From Planctomycetota bacterium (GTDB lineage Bacteria; Planctomycetota; UBA8108; JACQVS01), in the NCBI GenBank assembly GCA_028280485.1, contig JANQLS010000071.1, positions 1 to 64,000 on the forward strand: a stretch of 64,000 nucleotides of DNA. The letters run 5' to 3'. The position numbers and the translations under genes are program-made. The notes under the pieces were generated by a model that was given only the letters and a program-made list of their open reading frames with translations, was not told the DNA's origin and searched no databases. Positions 29,301-36,761 of the stretch are shown in pieces (position 1 is the first letter of the stretch; every line of letters begins with the position of its first letter).

Positions 29301-29954
29301 ATCTAAATGACCATCGATATCAAAATCAATCGCAATGGGGTTTCGTCCATTGCCGATACGCACCGGATCTTTAAAAGTGCCATCCCCATGATTGATATAC
29401 AAATACATTGGGTTGGATCGACTGCTGCGGTAATCTTCAATGATGAGATCTTCAAATCCATCCTCATTAAAATCACCAACCGTCATCGGGCCAGAAATAT
29501 TTGTAAGGCAACGCTTAAAGGTGAATTCTAAATCTTCAACTCCCCCGACCCCCAAGAATATTAGAGTACCAGCATTACGACCACAGAAAATATCTCCCGT
29601 CGTCGTCCACTTGAAATCGGTGTTCTGACCAACAGCAAAATCGATTCTTCCATCGTTATCAAAATCCCCCACAGCTAATCCACGAGCGGTATAAGGAACT
29701 CCGATGGAGTTGGCTTTTTTTAAAGCACCCGAACCATCCCCGATGAAAATATGAACCTCACTCTCAGCGGCGCCCAGAGCATCGAGATGCCCATCTTGAT
29801 TTAGATCGATGGGTAGGAGATGAGTTGGGTACTGACCTAGCTCAAACTTTTCGGGAGAACCAAATTCAATTTGAGCAACCGCTGAACCCGCCCAAGAGAT
29901 GAACAGCCCCAGTACAGTTAAAAAGCCCCAACTTGAGTAGCTCTTAGATTTCAT
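26397..29954 (-). CDS. Giant secreted FG-GAP, Ig/cadherin-like and fibronectin-III protein with dockerin-like C-terminus
   Basis: 1185 residues; GGAGG lies 7 bases before the ATG. The signal peptide ends near residue 28 (SAVAQ). Residues about 30-385 are FG-GAP/VCBS repeats (DLNQDGHLDA, DFDNDGRIDFA). An Ig-like module follows (NDVALNVTAHDASGIRKVDYYINGS), then cadherin/Ig domains, a fibronectin type III domain (PTDLRLLELLSDTSARITWNPS), two PKD-like modules with NKPPV starts, an acidic EEHEEEDDEPP linker and a second FN3. The dockerin-like pair (RGDSNGDGRINLGDP, DLDDDGEVLMNDS) and a Cys-containing tail close the protein. Adhesin or matrix protein; substrate unknown. Confidence 0.92.
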   Translation of the reverse strand: MKSKSYSSWGFLTVLGLFISWAGSAVAQIEFGSPEKFELGQYPTHLLPIDLNQDGHLDALGAAESEVHIFIGDGSGALKKANSIGVPYTARGLAVGDFDNDGRIDFAVGQNTDFKWTTTGDIFCGRNAGTLIFLGVGGVEDLEFTFKRCLTNISGPMTVGDFNEDGFEDLIIEDYRSSRSNPMYLYINHGDGTFKDPVRIGNGRNPIAIDFDIDGHLDLVSGGSAILFGLGDGVFEESEELFAYPEFALGDLNGDGLLDLAHTYSYRQFPTADPEHRLIKTLQHSGRTGSTEYEVIPELPVALKIADFDRDGRGEVMGRIGGQGFFSVFSEDGIVSHDPIGSIRHFTIVEDLDEDGFLDLVVIDSPFEEDGNLYFIKQFGGNLNHDNEPPVVSIVKPALDMVVSNDVALNVTAHDASGIRKVDYYINGSKVGSSAGPAPYRINWFSKRVEDGVYTLLARAFDSKGNSAESSHEITVSNALPTILSSPGSDPVDVGESHVYNLAVTGAEPITFSVFEGPKGVTVQPETGRVEWIPESHQLGDHEITITATNVVGSVSQTYQLSVIDTLPPTGPTDLRLLELLSDTSARITWNPSEDRVGVAGYKIYRYYYTNRWHKGYRAFDQVEGTEVVVDWDFPEWSTSRASYKVAAVDAAGNISELSNVFYGPEHVNIPPNIYHVTGSNNGEIVSYYKDGLAYYRGIVGDLFHYQMAVQGRPTPTLTLVSGPEGMTLNGGRAEWVPQPDQEGVGTAIVRATNSEGSADHVFYFHVYPSLVGNKPPVISVSAEDSFLELPDESSTVLHASALDDGLPEDGELSYSWALSSGPEEISIENPELQDIEVQFSTEGFYHFEVTVSDGELSSTGRIMVRVWQPTVVENKPPFVSQLRDATIRLPLDNVYLSAIIVDHPDPIYTYSKLSGPGEIDFSPPSSRTRLNFATTRAFFTEAGVYQVQVSADDGEFVVSTSATITVLPRISIPWDEEEHEEEDDEPPTATPGLTFDNLTYRGVDLDWEPATDNQGVAGYQVLARENEEGAGLMTVASVPASVTGTRIDSLEPEKSYELWVNAFDHSGNAADHSEVSPLLLTTLSEPPGPSFLRGDSNGDGRINLGDPMEILFHLFHGNRDLQCLDASDLDDDGEVLMNDSIFGLTYLFLGGQAPTTPGVRYCGPDPTDDDALDCLSHSSCEGQD

Positions 29955-30104
29955 GAGAAATCCTCCAACCCGATTTTAAATTAAGCGATTGAAATGTGAT
30001 TCTTTCGTAGATCCCCTTCTACTCTTTCGAATCTGTTTCAAAACTTAATAAAGTGCGAAGTGATTTGAATAATAGCTAAATCCCCAAAATAAGCAACTTC
30101 TATA

Positions 30105-30124
30105 TTTGGGATTTTATTCCCAAA
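30105..30124. promoter_or_regulatory. TTGGGA-N6-TCCCAA palindrome, copy b
   Basis: TTTGGGATTTTATTCCCAAA, arms extended to seven bases with the same 6-base A/T centre as copy a. It ends 53 bases before the ATG of DUF6502 copy 2, a promoter-like position. That closeness makes autoregulation by the DUF6502 product one testable idea. Confidence 0.5.
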
Positions 30125-30177
30125 TTAATAAAAATCAAGTTGATATCCAATTAATTGAGATCAATAATTTCATCATT

Positions 30178-31020
30178 ATGATTCAAAGCCTAAAAACTTC
30201 ACTCTCACACGCAGTTGAAAAATTACTCCGTCCACTCATCCGCATACTATTGAGAAACGGCGTAGCCTTCGGTTCATTTGTCGAAATGGCACGAAAGGTG
30301 TATGTAGAAGTAGCGTGGAAAGAATTCGGGGTCGAGGGTCGCAAGCAAACGGTGTCTAGAGTATCGACTATCACCGGCTTAACTCGGAAAGATGTTGCGA
30401 AGCTTCGAGGAGAAAATGTGGCCTGCCTCCCGCCGGAAGAGTGTTATAACCGCGCGGTAAGAGTACTAACAGGCTGGATCAGCGACCCTAAATACTTAGA
30501 TTCACAGGGAAAACCGATCTCCCTCAATTTTGAAAATGGAGAAAGCTGCTTCTCTCACCTAGTTAAAAGATTCTCTGGAGACGTCCCGCCACGGGCAGTT
30601 TTAGATGAACTCCTCCGAGTAGGCGCAGTAAGGAAAAATACGCAAGGTAAGATCGAGTTACTTCAAAGAGGGTATATTCCCCAAGACGACCAGGAAATAA
30701 TTACCATCTTGGGCCAGGAAAGCTCAGATCTCATTTCAACTATCGATCACAACCTCACCTGTCAGCCCGGCAAGGCATTCTACCAACGCTCAGTGTCTTA
30801 CGATAACTTAGTGACTGAAGCCCTCGAGAACATCCGTAAAAAGGCCGAGCAAGAAGGCCAGAACCTTCTTGAGGTTTTAAATGATCTAATGTCATCTTCA
30901 GATCGAGATGCCGATCCCAACATTCAAGGGTCAGGGAGAAATCGAGCAGTTCTTGGCATTTACTATTACGAAGAAAATATTGAACAGGAAACTCATGAAA
31001 TTACGCCTTCTGATCCTTAG
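30178..31020 (+). CDS. DUF6502 family protein, copy 2
   Basis: 280 residues from the ATG at 30178 (MIQSLKTSLSHAVEKLL). The frame is open from a TTG at 30106, but that would start inside the palindrome and match nothing in copy 1. It shares LLRPLIRILLRNGV, VEGRKQTVSRVSTITGLTRKDV, LISTIDHNLT, the FYQR..YDNLV block and LGIYYYEE with copy 1. Soluble, no signal peptide. Its 3' end overlaps the DUF5666 lipoprotein gene by 26 bases. DUF6502 next to DUF5666 is a pairing I have seen in other bacteria. The possible helix-turn-helix is an inference from the GRKQ...TGLTRK block only. Confidence 0.85.
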   Translation: MIQSLKTSLSHAVEKLLRPLIRILLRNGVAFGSFVEMARKVYVEVAWKEFGVEGRKQTVSRVSTITGLTRKDVAKLRGENVACLPPEECYNRAVRVLTGWISDPKYLDSQGKPISLNFENGESCFSHLVKRFSGDVPPRAVLDELLRVGAVRKNTQGKIELLQRGYIPQDDQEIITILGQESSDLISTIDHNLTCQPGKAFYQRSVSYDNLVTEALENIRKKAEQEGQNLLEVLNDLMSSSDRDADPNIQGSGRNRAVLGIYYYEENIEQETHEITPSDP

Positions 31021-32479
31021 CCTCACTCTTTTGCTGATTCCATCTTGTGGGAATGGAGGTGGCTCCTCATCTTCAAGTCAAGTTGCCGTCAGTGGTGGAA
31101 TCGGAGGAACCGGTATTTCACGAGGTACAATCACTGCATTCGGAAGCATTTTCGTTAATGGAGTCGAGTGGGATATCGATACTGCTACCATCACCTTAGA
31201 CGGCCTGCCAGCAACAGAAGATGATCTGGCTCTGGGAATGGTCGTATCTGTAGAAGGTGAAGTCGAGGGCGAAACGGGTTCAGCAACCAACGTCGATTTT
31301 GAAGATGAAATCGAGGGTCCCATCGAAGTCGTGGGTCCCGTGATACCAGGTTCACCCCGCACCCGAACCATCTCCATATTAGGAGTTATCATTGTTTTAG
31401 AAGAAGGCACGACCATCTTCGACAATGCTTTAGCAGGAGACTTTAATTTTGATAATTTATCCGCAGGGCAAGTGGTAGAGGTCAGCGGGTTCAGAGTCTC
31501 TCAAAGTCAGATCATTGCAACTCGAGTGGAACGCAAAAGTGATGTCATTTTAGGTAGTACAGAAATTGAGCTCAAAGGAGTGATTTCAGACTACGACGGA
31601 GATAACAAATTCAGAATAGGGACATCCGAGATCACCTTTGACCCTGATGGAATTACAACCGATCTATCGGACCTCAACAATGGAATTGAGGATGGACTCT
31701 TCGTAGAGGTTAAAGGGATCTTAGAAACGGCTACTTCTATTCGAGCAACTCAGATCGAAGAAGAGGATGAAGATTTCGATGAAGAAACCGAGCTGAGCCT
31801 CGAAGGGATCATCACCTCGTTCACTGATCTCTCTAATTTCCATATCGGCTCCGTTCAAATCGATGCTTCTGAAGCTGAACTTCAACCGAATGATCCCACT
31901 CTTTTCAAAGAAGGAGTTCGGGTTGAAGTCGAAGGAACCATTGAGAATGGAATCCTAAAAGCAAAAGAGCTACAAGTACGTGCGGGTGAATCTCACGTCT
32001 CGGGCGAAGTTGAAGCCTCTGGAATCGATTTAGAAAATCAATCAATGATCCTTGTGGACATCAGCATTCAAATCAACTCCACCACCGTTTTTGAAGACGA
32101 TCTGAGCGAAGAAAAGGGAAGCTCTTCCACTGGAGGCTTTAAATTCGAAGACATTAAAGCTGGCGATTTTATTGAAGCTGATGGCTTAGAAGTCGATGGA
32201 ATTTTAATCGCAACAAAAATAAAACGTGCAGAGCCTGAAAAAATCAAACTCAAAGGACGCGTTCAAGAATTTGATCTTAATGCCCAAACCCTAACGATCT
32301 TAGGCCTCACCATCCCCACAAACTCTGAAACCGAATTTGAAGATCGCTTTGGAAACAAATTCCCCACCTCAGATGCCTTCTTCAACACTATTTCAGAAGG
32401 TACCATCCTCGAAATCGAAGACGAAGATGAAGACCTCACCTCGATCGACTTTGCGGATGAGGTTGAGATTGAAGATTGA
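30995..32479 (+). CDS. DUF5666 repeat lipoprotein
   Basis: 494 residues from the ATG at 30995 with AGGAA 6 bases upstream. A short hydrophobic leader ends in a lipobox (LIPSC, Cys18), then a Gly/Ser linker. The rest is about five DUF5666-type small beta domains built on the pattern G.I..F....F.IG...I, then ...L..G..VEV.G.......A..I. The first copy has GTITAFGSIFVNGVEW. Very acidic throughout. Membrane-tethered, facing the periplasm or surface. Function of DUF5666 is unknown, and its coupling to DUF6502 suggests one system. Convergent with the beta-helix gene that follows. Confidence 0.88.
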   Translation: MKLRLLILSLTLLLIPSCGNGGGSSSSSQVAVSGGIGGTGISRGTITAFGSIFVNGVEWDIDTATITLDGLPATEDDLALGMVVSVEGEVEGETGSATNVDFEDEIEGPIEVVGPVIPGSPRTRTISILGVIIVLEEGTTIFDNALAGDFNFDNLSAGQVVEVSGFRVSQSQIIATRVERKSDVILGSTEIELKGVISDYDGDNKFRIGTSEITFDPDGITTDLSDLNNGIEDGLFVEVKGILETATSIRATQIEEEDEDFDEETELSLEGIITSFTDLSNFHIGSVQIDASEAELQPNDPTLFKEGVRVEVEGTIENGILKAKELQVRAGESHVSGEVEASGIDLENQSMILVDISIQINSTTVFEDDLSEEKGSSSTGGFKFEDIKAGDFIEADGLEVDGILIATKIKRAEPEKIKLKGRVQEFDLNAQTLTILGLTIPTNSETEFEDRFGNKFPTSDAFFNTISEGTILEIEDEDEDLTSIDFADEVEIED

Positions 32480-32542
32480 ATGAGATCTTTGAGTTAGGGA
32501 TATTTAAAAAACCCAACAAGCCTTTTACTTCACGGTCAGTTC

Positions 32543-34924
32543 TTAAGGGCAAATTGAATTTGTACAGGTGAGGGCTTCGCCAACCGAAAAATCAATTCCA
32601 CAGTCAGGGAAGGGCTCAGCTATTGCTGGACCCTCCATAAATATAAAATTGAGAGAGTAAAGGGCATCTGACAGATCCGCGAGACCATCGGAGTTAGAGT
32701 CGAGAGCTCGCCAACACTGTGGCGACTGAAAGTCGGGTCGATATAAAACAAACAGAGTAAAGATAGGATCCCCGATGGTCAAAAAACCATCGTTATCCGC
32801 ATCTCCACGCAAAAAGAATGACGGGGGAAGCGGCTTGTTGATGGTTACGGAGTCAGAATATATTCCTGATTCTTGACCGAGGGCATCTCTAAATTGAACT
32901 TTAATTTCAGTTTCTCCATTCGGTAATCCGTGAAGAGACCAAACGTAGAGTTGCTTATAAGGAATCCAATCACTCCACTCTCCACCATTTTCTTGGACCC
33001 TCATATCAGAAGTTCCGCTCGGATCAAAAACGGTGAAGATAATTTGAATAGCAGAATCTGAAGTTTCGCGATCTTTTGAATTAATTTGGATTAAACCGAT
33101 GGGGCCCTGTCGATCTAACCGAATGGAGGAGTTTGTTTCTGCGAAGACATTCCCCAAGTCATCTCCCACTTGACAGTAAACTTTATAGTGTTCATCTAAA
33201 TCGGGAAGGGTCAGTTGAGACTCGAAACGAAAATTCTTCCACTCCCCCCAGGCTTGCCCATCGATACGAAGCCTCATTCGGGTTACGCTTTCACTGGTGA
33301 GAATTTCAACGGGGATTTCTCTTGAAGTCGTTCCTCGGGATCCACCAGTTAGACTCAGTTCGATCGGCACCGGAGACGTGTACTCATAAGCACCAATATC
33401 GACAAGAGGTGAACTACCAGAACCTAAATCCGTGACTGTGGGCTCATCTTGAAGACGTTGATTTCCTAAATAATCCTTGAGAACACCGGCAGGTAAAGCC
33501 GAGTTTTTTCCCCTATCGATACAAGGTGAATCGACGGAAAGCTGGAAGTCATCATCTAAAGTCCCGAGAATGCCATCGGCTCCTTCGATATTAAAAAACA
33601 AAGGATCGAGATCAAAACTTCCCGGATACTTTTTCGGCTCAGGAATATCTTCACCCGGTTCAGGGACAAATAAATCTTGAACACAACAATGGATGAGAAC
33701 ACCTCCAGAACGACCTTTAAATTGCTGCTGCTGGTTCTGACCCGAATTGTGTTTATTTGCCCATAAGATGCTATTTTCAATCTTTAAACGGTCATCACTA
33801 CCATTCACCACCCCACCTCCGTCATCCGCTTTATTTTTATAAATCACGCAATTGACGAACCTATTGTTTTTACCCGACCCAGCTCGAACATAAACACCAC
33901 CGCCTAATCCTCCAGAATCGATTTCTCCCCCACCGGCGATGACCTCATTGTTATAAATCAAACAATTCACAAATAAGGATTCGCTCCAACTAGAAATCCC
34001 TCCGCCAAGCTTTGATAGATTCCTTCCGATTCGACAATCATAAACTTCTAAAGTCCCTCCAAAGTGAGCGATGGCTCCTCCGTAGGAAGATCGACTATGG
34101 GTTGTATTTAATGCGGTATTGCTATAAAACGAGCAACGTCGAATCGTTGTAGACCCAGTTGCAAAGTCGATATTGATGGCACCACCATTATTGTTTCCAA
34201 CCCCACCTCGAGCTACATTCCCCTCGAAGACGCTATCTACAATTTCAACCTGCGCTCCCCCGGAAATCGAAAGGCCTCCACCACCGTAGTGTTGAGCGGT
34301 ATTTCGCTTAAATTCACAATGCGAGATGTTGAGTTGACCACCATAAAAATAAATCGCCGCACCGGAATGAGCAAAGTTATCGACAAAACGACAATCTCGA
34401 ATAGTGATATTGGCTTCATTTGAATATAATCCTCCACCAAAACCATGCACTCCAGCTGATCGACTGGCTCGGCCCATTTGAATAGTGAACCCATCTAAAA
34501 AGATCGCCCCTCCACTGGAAGCCGTCAGTACATGGTAGGAGCTTCCAATCAAGTTGAAGACATCCGCAGGATTTGTGATCCCAGATAAAATGGTTACATA
34601 CTCAGTGGGATTTCGTTCCTCGATTTGGGTTTCGCTACCCGAAAATCCCCCATAAAGAATATGTCCATCTCTAAGTGAAAAACTCTCTGTGTTTGATCCC
34701 TCGGGAAAACTTGGCGAGTACAAACCTTCAGCAATCCAAATCTCACCGGCGGGTGATTGATCAAGAGCCATCTTCAAATCGGTATAGGCATTTTCCCAAC
34801 TTTCACCTGAATTATTACCATCAGCACTAAAGTCAACGAAAATAACCTGACCTTTCAAGGGGCTGAAAGGGCAATTCAGTAGGACTAAAGTGTAAAATAA
34901 CCATCGAAGAAAAAATGATTTCAT
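32543..34924 (-). CDS. Secreted parallel beta-helix protein with dockerin-like C-terminus, copy 1
   Basis: 793 residues from the ATG ending at 34924 (MKSFFLRWLFYTLVLL), with AGGTG about 10 bases upstream; the frame is open 16 codons further. After the signal peptide comes FVD.SADGNNSGESWENAYTDL, the usual opening of right-handed beta-helix surface proteins. About ten coils follow, with GGG, GGAI and N.A..GGG patterns (about residues 120-400). A SPLVDIGAYEY segment closes the helix. Two Ig-like modules come next, then the dockerin-like pair (RGDADNDGFLTIGDP, DSNSDGLADLSDA) and a tail ending CTNSICP. It is a clear paralogue of the gene at 49352-51736 on the other strand. Possible polysaccharide binding or hydrolysis, unproven. 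Confidence 0.9.
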   Translation of the reverse strand: MKSFFLRWLFYTLVLLNCPFSPLKGQVIFVDFSADGNNSGESWENAYTDLKMALDQSPAGEIWIAEGLYSPSFPEGSNTESFSLRDGHILYGGFSGSETQIEERNPTEYVTILSGITNPADVFNLIGSSYHVLTASSGGAIFLDGFTIQMGRASRSAGVHGFGGGLYSNEANITIRDCRFVDNFAHSGAAIYFYGGQLNISHCEFKRNTAQHYGGGGLSISGGAQVEIVDSVFEGNVARGGVGNNNGGAINIDFATGSTTIRRCSFYSNTALNTTHSRSSYGGAIAHFGGTLEVYDCRIGRNLSKLGGGISSWSESLFVNCLIYNNEVIAGGGEIDSGGLGGGVYVRAGSGKNNRFVNCVIYKNKADDGGGVVNGSDDRLKIENSILWANKHNSGQNQQQQFKGRSGGVLIHCCVQDLFVPEPGEDIPEPKKYPGSFDLDPLFFNIEGADGILGTLDDDFQLSVDSPCIDRGKNSALPAGVLKDYLGNQRLQDEPTVTDLGSGSSPLVDIGAYEYTSPVPIELSLTGGSRGTTSREIPVEILTSESVTRMRLRIDGQAWGEWKNFRFESQLTLPDLDEHYKVYCQVGDDLGNVFAETNSSIRLDRQGPIGLIQINSKDRETSDSAIQIIFTVFDPSGTSDMRVQENGGEWSDWIPYKQLYVWSLHGLPNGETEIKVQFRDALGQESGIYSDSVTINKPLPPSFFLRGDADNDGFLTIGDPIFTLFVLYRPDFQSPQCWRALDSNSDGLADLSDALYSLNFIFMEGPAIAEPFPDCGIDFSVGEALTCTNSICP

Positions 34925-35196
34925 ATCTCGACACCTAAATATTAGTAAAGCAAAACAAAAGCAGGTGACCACTTGATATGCTCTCAGTGTTCAAGAGACA
35001 TTGAACTGAGAGGTAATAAACCCATCGACCAGAAAAGACATCGAGCTTTAAGAAGCCAATTTTTTTTTCACGATCCAATCCATTGCATGAATCATTCCGA
35101 TCCATCGTTTTGGCTAATCGTTCAGTTAGCCATGGGAAATGAGGTTAAAAGTAATACGTCTATGATATGCGGCATCACTTCTATCGCATATTTTTT

Positions 35197-35214
35197 TTGG
35201 GATTTTTTTCCCAT
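35197..35214. promoter_or_regulatory. TTGGGA-N6-TCCCAT palindrome, copy c
   Basis: TTGGGATTTTTTTCCCAT keeps 11 of 12 arm positions and the 6-base spacing of copies a and b, within a T-rich run. It lies about 270 bases upstream of the beta-helix gene start on the minus strand. Confidence 0.4.
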
Positions 35215-35380
35215 TTTTATCTCAGGATTTATACAAGCTATCAATAAGGCGGGAAGGACTGAAGCAGCTGCCCCACGAAAGAACACAAATCAAATTACTG
35301 CAGCGACTTACAGCCCATCTGGAAAAGCAAGATTAAGGAGAAATGAAAGCGTTTGAACATAAAGTTCAAACCAGAGGCCA

Positions 35381-35415
35381 AGAGCCAAGAGCCAAGAGCC
35401 AAGAGCCAAGAGCCA
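35381..35415. repeat. Five-copy AGAGCCA heptamer tandem repeat
   Basis: Five perfect tandem AGAGCCA units, preceded by one imperfect unit (AGAGGCCA). The site is non-coding, some 460 bases upstream of the beta-helix gene. Seven-base units are prone to slippage. Confidence 0.85.
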
Positions 35416-35528
35416 AGATAAGAACATCCTCGGAAAATGGAAGTTATTTAATAAAACCCCAGCCAAGTATAGACACGGGTGTACCTAGTGGATCTAAACT
35501 TTTATTGAATCCAACTCATCAGTCTGAA

Positions 35529-36761
35529 CTAACTTTCATTCCCTCGTTGAACTCGCACCCTCCACATGTATTCAAAGTAGCCCTTACTTGTTTCGAGATC
35601 AGAGATATAAAGGTAATTTAGTGACTCCAAAATTCCATCCGAAATTCGGTAACCAGCATTCCCAACAATCTTCGGTTGCTCATTCGTTGATTCAGGAATT
35701 CCTTTGAATTCTTGAAATAAATTAAAATGGTAAACAGCTCGACCAATAGCTTCCTTCGCCCCAGTGTACTTTAGACTCACACCTCCTCTACCCTTTTTTC
35801 CTCCCCCATAAAAGGCCTGTGAAACTGGGGAAGAGCCAGTTGAGCTTTTTCCATTCGAGCTCACTTCTACTGGCCCAGGATGGGCGTCACGACGCTTTAC
35901 TTTTGAACTTGAAGCCCCTGAATCAATCAACTGAAGCTTCTTTTCACCCCTCAATTCAGTTCCTTGCACACCCGCACCGAGCATCAATTGAAGATCTGAA
36001 GTTAATGCTGATTCACTGACAACAAAACTTAAAAAGGTGGCTGCTATTTGATCAATCCTTGGGTCTTGACCCACTCCACGTGGCTGATAGCGCTTGCTTT
36101 TTGATTTCGGCAGTTCTTTATTTGGTGTGATTAATTTTCCTTCCTCGCCAGGTAATCTTGAACTCAATGTCATTTTTGGTTTGGGAAAATTTTTAATCTT
36201 TTTAACCAAGGCAGCCCGGTTCACAGAAACGAGAATCTTCTTGTCAATCACATCCCTTAGGGAAGAGAGAATTACAGCTTCGTTTTCTTGAGGGTCTGAA
36301 GTATCGATGGCTAAAGTTGTACGACTCTTTCTTAGAAATCGAATACGTTCATAGACAACCTCTAACTGAATTTCATCTTTTGAGGCATCTTCCTCGACCT
36401 TCAACATGTAATCAATTTCAGTTTCTTCTCTTCCCTCAAATCGCCCACTGCGTTCGGTTTCTCTAATTACATTGAATCTCAATACTTGCCCAGAGTGAAG
36501 CTTCAATGAGAGCTTTGGATCTTCATTTGCTTTTTGAATCTCTTTTTTTAATTCCTCTTCTTTAAGGGCGATCTCTTCCTCTGTGATCTCTTCAGGAATA
36601 TCCGACTCAGAATTTTGACTCACTCCATTCTCGGAATTACTTGAAAGGGATTCAATTTTTTGATCATCACCAGAACGTTGATGATCACGGTCACATGAAT
36701 ACAAAGATAGAGATAAGCAAACAACCATTAAGCCAAGAAAAGCTCGTTGAACTGCTAACAT
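35529..36761 (-). CDS. Lipoprotein of unknown function
   Basis: 410 residues; GAGGAG lies 8 bases before the ATG. Residues 1-22 are a leader ending in the lipobox LYSC (Cys23), so the mature protein is a membrane-tethered lipoprotein. A Glu/Lys-rich helical segment (about 58-80) follows. Next is a beta-rich domain that starts LKLHSGQVLRFNV and contains the repeated dimension of a two-sheet fold (DYMLKVEEDA..EIQLEVVYERI). A Ser/Gly/Lys-rich loop lies near 300-320, and a closing beta segment contains KGYFEYMWRVRV. The HSGQ.LRF.....R opening recalls DUF6263-like lipoproteins of Planctomycetes, but I am not sure. No functional clue from neighbours. Confidence 0.75.
   Translation of the reverse strand: MLAVQRAFLGLMVVCLSLSLYSCDRDHQRSGDDQKIESLSSNSENGVSQNSESDIPEEITEEEIALKEEELKKEIQKANEDPKLSLKLHSGQVLRFNVIRETERSGRFEGREETEIDYMLKVEEDASKDEIQLEVVYERIRFLRKSRTTLAIDTSDPQENEAVILSSLRDVIDKKILVSVNRAALVKKIKNFPKPKMTLSSRLPGEEGKLITPNKELPKSKSKRYQPRGVGQDPRIDQIAATFLSFVVSESALTSDLQLMLGAGVQGTELRGEKKLQLIDSGASSSKVKRRDAHPGPVEVSSNGKSSTGSSPVSQAFYGGGKKGRGGVSLKYTGAKEAIGRAVYHFNLFQEFKGIPESTNEQPKIVGNAGYRISDGILESLNYLYISDLETSKGYFEYMWRVRVQRGNES

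Larger units (their letters stand above)
34925..35528. other. Intergenic stretch with a palindrome and a heptamer repeat
   Basis: About 600 bases upstream of the beta-helix gene and downstream of the 410-residue lipoprotein gene. It holds copy c of the TTGGGA-N6-TCCCAA motif and five AGAGCCA units. An open frame of 127 codons (34973-35356) crosses both the AT-run and the palindrome. It has no ribosome site or recognisable pattern, so I do not call it a gene. Confidence 0.5.

Noticed and set aside
30106..30177. TTG start at 30106 for DUF6502 copy 2
   Set aside because: It would begin inside the palindrome, and the extra residues have no counterpart in copy 1, which aligns from the ATG at 30178.
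34973..35356. Open frame of 127 codons on the plus strand
   Set aside because: No ribosome site; it runs through the T-rich palindrome and reads as low-complexity sequence with no recognisable pattern.
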